Of a DNA stretch of 64,000 bases, positions 8,253-16,138 are shown one piece after another. The notes under the pieces are model-generated. The model saw nothing but the letters and a program-made list of their open reading frames with translations, made no database searches and had not been told where the DNA came from. Source of the DNA: Chloroflexota bacterium (lineage in GTDB: Bacteria; Chloroflexota; UBA11872); NCBI GenBank assembly GCA_026708035.1, contig JAPOVQ010000014.1, positions 189,170-253,169 of the forward strand, written 5' to 3'. Positions within the stretch are counted from its first letter, which is position 1. Each line of letters begins with the position of its first letter. The position numbers and the translations under genes were made by a program.

Positions 8253-9362
8253 ATGGGCGCCGTTGACGTCAAGCCGGAAGCGCCGCCGAGCCCGACTCGT
8301 GGTCCGAAGCTGGCGCCGTTCATCGTCGATTGCGACTTGCACCACATCTGGCATGAGATCGACGACATCTTTCCCTATCTCCCGCGGCAGTACGTGGAGC
8401 AGATTCGGGACTTTGGTCCGATGCTGCCGAAGCTCAGCTACACCAACGTGCCGAACATCCTGGGCTACCGCTCCGACCTGGAAGTGAGGCGCGACACAAA
8501 CCTCGCCGAGTTCACGGTGCAGGAGCACCTGGACCCCTACCAGATCGACGTGGCGGTCCTCACGGGCGGCAGCGTCTACGGAGTGGTCGGGATCTCGGAC
8601 GTGGATTACGCCTCGGCGCTGGCCCGTGCCTTCAACGATTGGACGCTCGACACCTGGGTGTCGGTGGACCCGCGCTATCGCATGACCCTGGCGGTCTGTC
8701 CCAACGATCCCGTGCAGGCGGCGGAGGAGATCCGGCGCCTCGGCGACCACCCGGCCGTGGTCGCCGTGATGCTGCCCGCCGGCGCTCGGCATCCATACGG
8801 CAACCGCTTCTATCACCCGATCTACGAAGCGGCCGCCGAGCACGGCCTGGCGATGATGACCCACTTCGGCGGTGAGGGCGCCGGCGTCACCAACCCGCCG
8901 ACCGCCGCGGGGTATCCGTCCTACTACCTCGAGATGCGCATGGCCCGCCCGCAGATCGCCCAGGCGCACGTGGTGAGCCTGGTCTGCGAGGGCGTATTCG
9001 AGAAGTTCCCCACCCTCCGCTGGCTATTCATCGAGGTCGACACCTGGTGGATTCCGGGTCTGCTATGGCACTTCGACGCGGATTGGAAGGCCCTGCGCGA
9101 CACCACGCCGTGGGTCAAGCGCCTGCCCAGCGACTACATCCGCGAGCACGTTCGAGTGGGGACTCAGCCGCTCGAGCAGCCGCCCCGGCGCCAGGATATG
9201 GCGAAGTTCCTGGACTGGGCGCACGCCGACGAAATGCTGGTCTACGCCAGCGACTTCCCCCACTGGGATTGGGACGAGCCCCGCGCGGCGGCGGCCCTGA
9301 TTCCGCGCGATTTGCGCCCGCGCATCTTCGGCGAGACCGCGCGTGAGCTCTTCGGTCTTTAG
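8253..9362 (+). CDS. Amidohydrolase (metal-dependent TIM-barrel hydrolase, amidohydrolase 2 type)
   Basis: A 369-residue member of the amidohydrolase-2/ACMSD-like family, which holds decarboxylases and hydrolases acting on aromatic or carboxylated substrates. Metal-ligand motifs are DCDLHHIW near residue 30, MMTHFGGEG in the middle and YASDFPHWDWDEP near the C-terminus, where the Asp is the usual catalytic ligand. The ATG at 8253 has GGAGG five to six bases upstream and is preferred over an in-frame ATG at 8202. A Rieske ferredoxin gene follows after about 190 bases of repeats, which hints at aromatic or xenobiotic catabolism (inference). Confidence 0.85.
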   Translation: MGAVDVKPEAPPSPTRGPKLAPFIVDCDLHHIWHEIDDIFPYLPRQYVEQIRDFGPMLPKLSYTNVPNILGYRSDLEVRRDTNLAEFTVQEHLDPYQIDVAVLTGGSVYGVVGISDVDYASALARAFNDWTLDTWVSVDPRYRMTLAVCPNDPVQAAEEIRRLGDHPAVVAVMLPAGARHPYGNRFYHPIYEAAAEHGLAMMTHFGGEGAGVTNPPTAAGYPSYYLEMRMARPQIAQAHVVSLVCEGVFEKFPTLRWLFIEVDTWWIPGLLWHFDADWKALRDTTPWVKRLPSDYIREHVRVGTQPLEQPPRRQDMAKFLDWAHADEMLVYASDFPHWDWDEPRAAAALIPRDLRPRIFGETARELFGL

Positions 9363-9430
9363 TTGTGCTTCCCGTGAGCCTTGTTCCCATGTCAGAGCCG
9401 CCTCCGTACACGCCGGGGCCGCTCCAGTCC

Positions 9431-9515
9431 CGTTCGCCCTGAGCGGAGTCCAAGGGCACCGTTCATGGTTCGACAAGCTCACCACGAACGGCGGACAAGC
9501 TCACTGTGAACGGGG
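9431..9515. repeat. Dispersed repeat, CGTTCATGGTTCGACAAGCT family
   Basis: Contains GTTCATGGTTCGACAAGCTC and a partial inverted copy. A second member lies at 9951-10020, so the Rieske gene is bracketed by two copies in the same orientation. Confidence 0.6.
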
Positions 9516-9552
9516 CCGGTGTTCCCCCGGTGCGTGATTGGAGCCAAGGCCA

Positions 9553-9927
9553 GTGAGCGTCGCATCTAGCGCGCGACGGCACGTGGTGTGCCGCGTCGAC
9601 GACTTGCCGCCCGGAAGCCGCCGCGAGGTCCCCGTGGGCGGGGAAAACGGCGTCATGGTCTTCAACGTCGGCGGGCAGTTCTACGCGCTGCGCAATCGCT
9701 GCCCCCACTCCGGCGGACCGCTGGGCCGCGGGGTGATTCGACCCCACGTGATCTCGAACGGCGTGGGGCACTTCGACTTCGAGCGCGAGGCCGAGATCCT
9801 GAAGTGCCCGTTTCACAACTGGGAGTTCGACATCGCTACCGGCTGCGCGCTCTACGACCCATCAATGCGCGCCAAGACCTATCCGGTCGCCGTGGAGGAC
9901 GGCAACGTGGTGCTCACGCTCGGGTAG
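9553..9927 (+). CDS. Rieske [2Fe-2S] ferredoxin-like protein
   Basis: A 124-residue single-domain Rieske protein. The two cluster motifs are CPHSGGPL (Cys-x-His) and CPFHNWEFD (Cys-x-x-His), separated by about 45 residues that include an insertion with HVISNGVGHFDFE. It has no transmembrane segment, so it is a soluble electron carrier for an oxygenase or a regulatory ferredoxin. The GTG at 9553 follows AAGG and is preferred over a TTG at 9538. No oxygenase gene is adjacent; the upstream amidohydrolase is the only candidate partner. Confidence 0.85.
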   Translation: MSVASSARRHVVCRVDDLPPGSRREVPVGGENGVMVFNVGGQFYALRNRCPHSGGPLGRGVIRPHVISNGVGHFDFEREAEILKCPFHNWEFDIATGCALYDPSMRAKTYPVAVEDGNVVLTLG

Positions 9928-9950
9928 ACCAGGCCATTCGCCCTTGCATC

Positions 9951-10020
9951 GAGTTCGGGGCAGGCGCTGAGCTTGTCGAAGGGCGTCGTTCATGGTTCGA
10001 CCAGCTCACCACGAGCGGAT
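9951..10020. repeat. Dispersed repeat, second copy of the 9431-9515 family
   Basis: Shares GTTCATGGTTCGACCAGCTC and the GAGTTCGGGGCAGGCGCTGA block typical of this family. It is intergenic between the Rieske gene and the convergent oxidoreductase. Confidence 0.55.
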
Positions 10021-10070
10021 CGGGGTCTCACACCCGGGCGCGTAGGCGACGCGACTCAACTGCCCAGCAG

Positions 10071-11177
10071 CTAACCCGTCGGAATCGCCACCTGCTGGAT
10101 GCGGCCGGTTTCGGCGGCCCGGTAGGCGGCCTGGGTGCATTCGGCGACCCACAGGCCGTCTTCCGGCGCGAGGGGTGACGGCCCTTCGCCCTGGCACGCG
10201 CGGAGGAAGGCCTGGACGAGCATCGGATAGACCTCGGTGGTGGCATCGGTGGCGTCGTAGGTCACGGTCTTGAGCGGTGCGCTGGCGTGGACGCCCCGGT
10301 GCGACGCCCATTGCAGCGGCACCCCGGCCACCTCTGCGCTCGGATTGAAGCTCAGCCAGCCCTCGCGACCCCAGATCGTGATGTCGCTGTGACGCTGCGA
10401 CGCATATTCGGCCTTGCTGGTGTAGAAGCCCGCGTTGAGGTTGCCGACCATGCCGTTGTCGAACTCGATAGTCAGGGCCGCCGCGTCCTCGACTGTGATG
10501 GGCTCGCCGCCGACGTTCTTGCACATGGCGACGACCGAGGTGAAGTCCGAGCCGCTGACGTATCGCAGCATGTCGAGGTAGTGACAGCCAAGAATGGTCA
10601 GATGCCCGCCGCCGCCCTTTTCCTTGGAGAAGAACCAGCCGCCGGCGGCGTGGTCGTACTCAAAGCGATCCGCCGGGTCCTGCTTGATTCGCTCCTGGTC
10701 GGCGATGAAGTGGGCTTGGAACGAGAAGAGGTCGCCGAGCAACCCCTCGGACACGATGCGACGGGCTTCCTGGACCACCGGGATCATCCGCGACAAATAG
10801 GCGATGCAGAGATGGAGGTTGCGGCTGCGCGCGAGCCGGTAGATCTCGCGGTAGTCCTCAATGTCCACGTAGCCCGGCTTCTCGTGATAGACGTGCACGC
10901 CGGCCTCGAGCGCCTGCTTGATGGCGGCTGGCATGCGCCATGGCTCCATCGTGACGAGCGCCGCGTCGGGCTTGAACTGGCGCAACATCCGGTCCAGGTC
11001 GGTGTAGGTCGCTTGCAGCTTGGTTCCTGCGCCGTCGCGCACCTCGTCGAACGTCTCGCCCGTGGCGTCGGCGACGGCGACCTCGCCGACCTCGTCGGCG
11101 GAGAGCGCGTCGACTAGCTTCTGCCGATGCCAGGACGTGGGCTCGGTGATCAGCGCGACGCGTAGGGGTTCGCTCAT
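10071..11177 (-). CDS. Gfo/Idh/MocA-family oxidoreductase
   Basis: An NAD(P)-dependent sugar or cyclitol dehydrogenase-like protein of 368 residues. The N-terminal Rossmann domain starts LRVALITEP and includes EKPG in the sequence VYHEKPGY, the family's signature Lys-Pro pair. The C-terminal alpha/beta domain includes GGGHLTILGCHYLDMLRY, in which the His-x-x-x-Asp-like pattern forms the sugar-binding site. The ATG at 11175-11177 has GGAGG nine bases upstream; a frame open further upstream runs through tRNA-Pro and is not real. It is the only gene between two repeat-bearing gaps. The substrate is unknown. Confidence 0.9.
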   Translation of the reverse strand: MSEPLRVALITEPTSWHRQKLVDALSADEVGEVAVADATGETFDEVRDGAGTKLQATYTDLDRMLRQFKPDAALVTMEPWRMPAAIKQALEAGVHVYHEKPGYVDIEDYREIYRLARSRNLHLCIAYLSRMIPVVQEARRIVSEGLLGDLFSFQAHFIADQERIKQDPADRFEYDHAAGGWFFSKEKGGGGHLTILGCHYLDMLRYVSGSDFTSVVAMCKNVGGEPITVEDAAALTIEFDNGMVGNLNAGFYTSKAEYASQRHSDITIWGREGWLSFNPSAEVAGVPLQWASHRGVHASAPLKTVTYDATDATTEVYPMLVQAFLRACQGEGPSPLAPEDGLWVAECTQAAYRAAETGRIQQVAIPTG

Positions 11178-11247
11178 GTTCGGGCGCCTCCGTGGTGGGA
11201 GCGTCGGTCTCGAGTTGGACATAGCCGACGCGGCGTCAGGCGGTCGG

Positions 11248-11324
11248 TGGTCGGGGCGGCGAGATTCGAACTCGCGACCTCCTGAACCCCATTCAGGTGC
11301 GCTACCAGGCTGCGCCACACCCCG
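11248..11324 (-). tRNA. tRNA-Pro (anticodon GGG), CCA encoded
   Basis: On the minus strand: acceptor CGGGGTG/CGCCCCG, anticodon stem CCTGA/TCAGG around loop ATGGGGT (anticodon GGG), T-loop TTCGAAT, discriminator A, then CCA at 11248-11250. Confidence 0.95.
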
Positions 11325-11353
11325 GTGGCAGGAGTCTAGCAGTGGCGCCCAGA

Positions 11354-12403
11354 CTATGAATGCGTGCCAGAAGCGTCGGACACTGAGCCCAGGGCGCGGC
11401 GGAGTTGACGGTGACGTCGCCAGATCGAGAGCGGCGACCGCAGGAGTTCCATCACCTCGCGCAGCTCCGACCAGGTGGCGTGTCGGCGCGGCGCATTCGG
11501 TGATGGTGTGAGGTGCGCGCGGCTGCGCCAAATGTCGGACAGGCGCATGAGTCCCGCCAGCCGCCCGCGCACGGTGGCCAGGCTGCGCTGCCGCCAGATG
11601 GTGATGGGCAGCGACGCGGCGTCGTAGGCCAGGATTAGCGGCAGCCACCGGATCAGCGCTCCAAGCGGATAGTTCTTGGCGATCAGCCAGACCTTGTTCC
11701 GGCCCAGGTGATAGGTCTTGAGCGGCGAGTCTTCGGCCCACGTGGCGGAGTGCATGTGGCGAACCCGCGCGGCGGTCACGTATCGAGCTCTCCACCCCAG
11801 CCAGCGCGCGCGCCAGGCAAGGTCGACGTCTTCCAAATAGGCGAAGAAGCGCTCGTCGAAACCGCCCGTCGCCTTGAGCAGCTCGCGCCGATACAGCGCC
11901 GCCCCGGCGCTGGCCCCGAAGACTTCACCGTCGGCGTCATCCTTCACGGGCGTCCCGGCGCTTCGATCCCACGCGATGCCCAGCGGGTCCAGGCTGATGC
12001 CGGCGGAATCGATGACCTCGGGATCGTGCAGATAAACCATGCGGCTGGCGAACATGCCGATGTCCGGGTGCGCCGTCGCGTTGCGCACCAGGCTCGCAAG
12101 CCAATCCGGGTCGGGGATCGCGTCGTTGTTGATGGTGGCGACGAGCGGCGCGCGGGCGGCCTCGAAGCCGCGGTTGTTGCCGGCCGCGAATCCGGTGTTT
12201 TCTGAAAGCTCCACAAGGCGCACCGATGGGAACGCGTCTCGGACCCAGGCCGTCGTGCCGTCGGTCGAGCCGTTGTCGACCAGAACCACCTCGTGCCGGA
12301 CGTTCCGCTGTCCGACGATGGCCGGCAGCGATTCGCTCAGCCGATCGCGTCCGTTCCAGGTCACGACGACGACCGAGGCTTCAATGTCGTGCATGGGCGT
12401 CAT
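11354..12403 (-). CDS. Glycosyltransferase family 2, rhamnosyltransferase-like
   Basis: A 349-residue GT-A enzyme that probably adds a sugar to a cell-surface polysaccharide from a nucleotide-sugar donor. The nucleotide-binding start is SVVVVTWNGRDRL, with the acidic metal/donor site at VDNGSTDGT and ATINNDA (in place of DxD). GGFDERFFAYLEDVDLAWRAR is the acceptor-side signature of the WcaA/RfbF-like group. The C-terminal 90 residues are Arg-rich with one hydrophobic stretch and may touch the membrane. No other polysaccharide gene is adjacent. A start at the second ATG (12394) is equally possible. Confidence 0.87.
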   Translation of the reverse strand: MTPMHDIEASVVVVTWNGRDRLSESLPAIVGQRNVRHEVVLVDNGSTDGTTAWVRDAFPSVRLVELSENTGFAAGNNRGFEAARAPLVATINNDAIPDPDWLASLVRNATAHPDIGMFASRMVYLHDPEVIDSAGISLDPLGIAWDRSAGTPVKDDADGEVFGASAGAALYRRELLKATGGFDERFFAYLEDVDLAWRARWLGWRARYVTAARVRHMHSATWAEDSPLKTYHLGRNKVWLIAKNYPLGALIRWLPLILAYDAASLPITIWRQRSLATVRGRLAGLMRLSDIWRSRAHLTPSPNAPRRHATWSELREVMELLRSPLSIWRRHRQLRRALGSVSDASGTHS

Positions 12404-12436
12404 GATTTGTCGCGACCGCTAGACTTCAGGCGGCAG

Positions 12437-13339
12437 ATGCATCCGGCGCCGCTGGTTGGGTTGCGCGTGGCTCCCCCGCTCCGATTTCTCTCGCCTACCA
12501 AGTTGCGAACCTATGCGACCTGTCCGCTGCAGTACAGGCATCGCTACGTGGATCGCCTCGAGGCTCCATACACCCCGGCCTCACTGGTTGGCCAGGCCAT
12601 TCACGAGACGCTGGAGGCGAATTTCCGGGCGAAGAAGCACACGCGTCGCGATTTGTCGTTGGCCGAGGCCCAGGAAATCTACGACCGCGTCTGGGAGCGA
12701 TTTGCGCCGGGTCCGGCGGACGCCGCCGACCCGGACGATCCGTGGGAGGCGGCCTACGAGTCCGGTCGGTGCGCACTGGAGCACTATCTGACCGAAGCCG
12801 CCGCGGCCTTGGCGCCGCATCTTGTCGAGCATCGATTCCGGTTCACGGTCCCCAGCGTGCCATGGCCGGTCGTCGGCACGGTCGATCTGGTGGATCAAAA
12901 CGGCACGGTCATCGACTTCAAGACCTCCCGCCGGCCCTACGACGCCGCCTATCTCGATGGCGATCTCCAGCTCATGTGTTACGCGATCGGATACGCCGCG
13001 TTTCGCGCCGGGTCGCGCGTTCGGCCCGGTGAGCTGCCGTCGCCGTATTTCATTCCTGACGTCCGCGTGGACGTGCTGGTCGTCGCCGATCCGCCGTCGG
13101 TGCAGCGCTTGGAGGCGCGCTACGACCGGGAGGACCTGCGCGAGTTCGGGGAGCGTGCCGCGAGCATTGCGGCGGGCATCCAGGACGAGCGCTTCGAGGC
13201 ATTTTGGCGGGCCCCCGACGCCGCGGAGAACGCGAGCGTCTGCCGGCGGTGCTCCTACGTGGACCGGTGCCCGGACGCGCTGGTGTCGCCCGACGAGCTA
13301 CTGGAAGCGGACGGCGAGGACGGAGACCAGGAAGAATAA
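12437..13339 (+). CDS. PD-(D/E)XK nuclease with an Fe-S cluster motif (RecB/AddB/Cas4-like)
   Basis: A stand-alone 300-residue nuclease domain of the RecB family. Catalytic elements are seen in order: the His in GQAIHETLE, the Asp in GTVDLVD and the Asp/Lys in VIDFKTSRRP. A four-cysteine pattern as in AddB and Cas4 is present: one Cys in the N-terminal CPLQYRHRY and three in CRRCSYVDRC at the C-terminus. This implies a [4Fe-4S] cluster pinning the nuclease fold. No helicase, cas gene or repeat array is near, so it is probably a DNA-repair exonuclease of unknown partner. The last 42 bases overlap secG on the other strand. Confidence 0.85.
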   Translation: MHPAPLVGLRVAPPLRFLSPTKLRTYATCPLQYRHRYVDRLEAPYTPASLVGQAIHETLEANFRAKKHTRRDLSLAEAQEIYDRVWERFAPGPADAADPDDPWEAAYESGRCALEHYLTEAAAALAPHLVEHRFRFTVPSVPWPVVGTVDLVDQNGTVIDFKTSRRPYDAAYLDGDLQLMCYAIGYAAFRAGSRVRPGELPSPYFIPDVRVDVLVVADPPSVQRLEARYDREDLREFGERAASIAAGIQDERFEAFWRAPDAAENASVCRRCSYVDRCPDALVSPDELLEADGEDGDQEE

Positions 13340-13519
13340 GGCCGAGATCCCGATCGTGAAGTTGAAGAGCACGCGGTCGATCCCGCGGCGCGAGGCGAAG
13401 AACGAGCTGTCGCTGCCGCCGAGGGCCGAGCCCACGCCGGCGTTGCGCACCTGCAGCAGCACGACGCCGATCAGAATGACCGCCAAAACCACCTGCGCCG
13501 CCTGAAAACCGGAACCCAC
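13298..13519 (-). CDS. secG: Preprotein translocase subunit SecG
   Basis: A 73-residue inner-membrane protein of the SecYEG channel. Two transmembrane helices are visible (VVLAVILIGVVLLQV and FNFTIGISALFFLVSVLAV), joined by the conserved Gly/Ser-rich loop GVGSALGGSDSSFF and an Arg-Gly-Ile-Asp stretch. Length and topology are typical. The 3' end overlaps the convergent nuclease gene by 42 bases. Its start is followed upstream by repeats, so it appears to be a single-gene unit. Confidence 0.93.
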   Translation of the reverse strand: MGSGFQAAQVVLAVILIGVVLLQVRNAGVGSALGGSDSSFFASRRGIDRVLFNFTIGISALFFLVSVLAVRFQ

Positions 13520-13689
13520 GGACTTACTCCTGCAAGGGGACTTGCCCTGGATTTACATAATGCCCGGCGCGAGTTGCCCCGAGAGGCCATGTGCCGGTGC
13601 ACGCGCTCAGCATACCGGAGCGGCTGCGGAGGAGGGGAAATGTGGGTGCGTCATTTCCGCACGCTTGCGGTCACTTCCGCGCCATCGCC

Positions 13690-13775
13690 GTCATTCCGGC
13701 GGAGGCCGGAATCCAGTCCGGTCGGATCTAGGTGCCCACCGGATGCTTGACGTCGGGCGGGTCTGAGACCCGCCC
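13690..13775. repeat. Two adjacent intergenic palindromes
   Basis: A REP-like copy at 13690-13716 (TCATTCCGGC...GCCGGAATCC) is followed by a perfect 9-bp inverted repeat with a 3-base loop at 13755-13775 (arms GGGCGGGTC and GACCCGCCC). The gap 13520-13798 contains no gene. Confidence 0.65.
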
Positions 13776-13798
13776 CTACGGCAAACGGCTAGTGCGCG

Positions 13799-14779
13799 TC
13801 AGGCGCCGGCCGCCGTCAGCTTCGCGCGCGACATCTGTGCCGCGACCTTGATGGCGTGGTCCAGGCTGTCTTCGCGCGCCCGTCCTTCGCCCGCGCGGCC
13901 ATAGGCGGTGCCGTGGTCCACGCTGGTGCGGATGATCGGCATGCCCACCGACACGTTGATGCCGTCGAAGAACCCCGCGGTCTTGACTGCCACGTGGCCC
14001 TGGTCGTGGTACATGGCCACGATGCCGTCGAAGCGCCCGTCGATGGCCTTGTTGTAGACCGTGTCGCCCGGCTCGGGGCCGGTCACGTCCATGCCTTCCG
14101 CCCGCGCCGCCTCGATGGCGGGCAGGATCTCGTCCGCATCCTCGTCGCCGAACAGCCGGTCCTCGCCGGCGTGGGGGTTGAGCCCGTTGACGGCGATGCG
14201 CGGATGCTCGAAGCCGAGCAGTTGCAGCGACTCGTGCAGCAGCCGGATGCAGTGCAGCACGTTGTCGCGCGTCACGCGGTCGATGGCCTCGCGCAGTGAG
14301 ACGTGCGTGCTGTTGTGAATCACCCGCAGCGACGGCGCCACCAGCAGCATGCGCGTGCCGGGCGTCTCGGTCAGGTCCGCCAGCAGCTCGGTGTGGCCGG
14401 CGTAGTGATAGCCGGCGCGGTTGATGGCTTCCTTGTGGATAGGTCCGGTGACGATGGCCGCCGCGCGACCGTCCATGACCAGCTTGGCGGCTTCGATCAC
14501 GGCCTCGGCGGAGGATCGCCCGCCTTCGACCGTCACCTGCTTGAAGGGCAAGTCGCTCAGGTCCTCGCCCCATGGGTCGTAGACCTCGATCGTGCCGTGC
14601 ACGTAGGCGGCCGATTCCGGATCCGCGGCAACGACCTTCAGTTCGGAACCGAGAATGCCGGCCATGCGCTCGATCGCCGAGACGCTGCCCACGGCAAGCG
14701 GTCGGCACATGGCATAGGTTTCCGACTTGGCCAGGGACTTGATCAGGATCTCCGGTCCGACTCCGGTCGGGTCGCCCAT
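13799..14779 (-). CDS. PdxA-family 4-phosphate dehydrogenase, probably acting on an acid-sugar phosphate
   Basis: An NAD-dependent, metal-requiring dehydrogenase/decarboxylase. Family members act either on 4-hydroxythreonine-4-phosphate (PdxA, vitamin B6) or on threonate/erythronate-4-phosphate (PdxA2). Motifs: GDPTGVGPEI at the start, VTGPIHKEAI, GHTELLADLT, the metal His in AMYHDQGHVAVK and SVDHGTAYGRAGEGRA. The neighbour is a four-carbon acid sugar kinase, which argues for the PdxA2 role. The ATG used here cuts off the first beta-strand. The frame stays open upstream with the expected PILAIT, and an ATC codon at 14825-14827 sits six bases after AAAGGAG, so the real start may be ATC (342 residues). 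Confidence 0.9.
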   Translation of the reverse strand: MGDPTGVGPEILIKSLAKSETYAMCRPLAVGSVSAIERMAGILGSELKVVAADPESAAYVHGTIEVYDPWGEDLSDLPFKQVTVEGGRSSAEAVIEAAKLVMDGRAAAIVTGPIHKEAINRAGYHYAGHTELLADLTETPGTRMLLVAPSLRVIHNSTHVSLREAIDRVTRDNVLHCIRLLHESLQLLGFEHPRIAVNGLNPHAGEDRLFGDEDADEILPAIEAARAEGMDVTGPEPGDTVYNKAIDGRFDGIVAMYHDQGHVAVKTAGFFDGINVSVGMPIIRTSVDHGTAYGRAGEGRAREDSLDHAIKVAAQMSRAKLTAAGA

Positions 14780-14920
14780 GGTGATGGCGAGGATCGGTCG
14801 GTCGGCGTCGGCGGTTGCGTTTGGGATGCGGGGCTCCTTTGACGTGTGCCCTCGAATTCACTCGGCGGCAAGTGTAGTCAGGCGTTCTGGCTCGTGCGCG
14901 AGGTAGGTACGACTGGCGGG

Positions 14921-16135
14921 TCAGGGGCAACCGATCATGCGCAGCGCGTCCACCAGCGCCGTCGGTCCGCCCATCACGCCGGCCTTGGTCACTACCGGCC
15001 ATCCCGCGCCGGGACCGGACGTGAACACGCCGTAGGGCACGCCCCAGCCAATCTCACCGGCAAGCTCGATGGCTTCCGCCGGGATCGCGGCAAACGCGGC
15101 GCGCGCCGTGTCGCCGCCCGAGAGCACCAGGCCGATCGGGTGCGTGCCGCGCCACACGGTGGCCGTGAACTGGCTCACCAGGGCGTGCTGGGCGGCCTGG
15201 GCTTCCGGGGATGGCGCCTTGACCGGGATTACGGCGTCCACCAGGGCGGGGCGATCGAGGGACCAACCCGCCCGCACCGTCGCGGCCACCATGATTGAGA
15301 TGCCGGGTTGCTGGAGAAGCGGAATGGGTTTGACCGCGAGCGTGGCCGCGGCCTCGGCAAACTGCTGCTGCGTGTGCGCCATCGGCGATCCGATGATGGC
15401 AAGCGTGCGCGTCGTGCGCGACATCTCGGGGACTGGCTGGGGAAGAGTCGCGGTGCATCGCGCCAGGGACGCGGCCAGGCCCGCCGATCCGGCGCTGACG
15501 CGCATGAGATCGGCGGCGTCCATGGCGACCGCCACGCACTCGAGATCGGCGTCCTCGGCGATGTCGGGCAGGATCACGTTCACGCCCGCGTCGCGGGCGC
15601 TGCGCAACGCGTCGGCAAGTTCGGTCACATCAGACCGCACGACGTGCGTGGGGATCACACGGCACGTCAACGCAGAAGTGGATTCGATCAAAGTCGGGAT
15701 ATGCGACTCCAGGGCCGGCGTCACGGGGTCTCGTCCGGGCTCCGCCTCGGAGACCGGAGTGCCCCAGAGCGCCAGCGTGCCGGATTCCGTGGTCCGGCCG
15801 CCCGACGGAAACGCCGGCGTGTAGACCAGCGTCGAAGCGCCCGTGCCGTCGAGCGCCGCCTGGAGTTCCGTCGCGATATTCCCGCGGAGCAGCGAATCGG
15901 TTTTCTTGTAGATCAGGGCGGAGGGGTCGGCCGCGCCGACCGCTCTGCGCACGGCGTCGTAGGCCGCGGCAGCGTCCAAGTGTCGCGACGCCGTGCTCAT
16001 GGCCGCCGCCTCGGCGTGCGGCGGCCACGAGCCGTCGCGGGTGGAGACCAGGGTCCGGCGACCGGCATTGCGGAACTGCAGCGCCGTGTCCAGGGCGCCG
16101 GTCAAGTCGTCGGCGATGATCGCCCACCGAGGCAT
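14921..16135 (-). CDS. Four-carbon acid sugar kinase (DUF1537 / OtnK-DtnK family)
   Basis: Phosphorylates the 4-position of a C4 acid sugar such as threonate or erythronate with ATP (characterised family members). The 404 residues show the N-terminal sugar-binding domain starting WAIIADDLTGALDTALQF, with YKKTDSLLRGN near residue 80 and TPAFPSGGRTTESG. The C-terminal nucleotide-binding domain has LVLSGGDTARAAF and VPYGVFTSGPGAGWPVVTKAGVMGG. It lies three bases downstream of the LarA-like gene and upstream of the PdxA-type dehydrogenase, so kinase and dehydrogenase probably act in sequence, giving dihydroxyacetone phosphate plus CO2 (inference from the family pathway). Confidence 0.92.
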   Translation of the reverse strand: MPRWAIIADDLTGALDTALQFRNAGRRTLVSTRDGSWPPHAEAAAMSTASRHLDAAAAYDAVRRAVGAADPSALIYKKTDSLLRGNIATELQAALDGTGASTLVYTPAFPSGGRTTESGTLALWGTPVSEAEPGRDPVTPALESHIPTLIESTSALTCRVIPTHVVRSDVTELADALRSARDAGVNVILPDIAEDADLECVAVAMDAADLMRVSAGSAGLAASLARCTATLPQPVPEMSRTTRTLAIIGSPMAHTQQQFAEAAATLAVKPIPLLQQPGISIMVAATVRAGWSLDRPALVDAVIPVKAPSPEAQAAQHALVSQFTATVWRGTHPIGLVLSGGDTARAAFAAIPAEAIELAGEIGWGVPYGVFTSGPGAGWPVVTKAGVMGGPTALVDALRMIGCP

Positions 16136-16138
16136 TGG

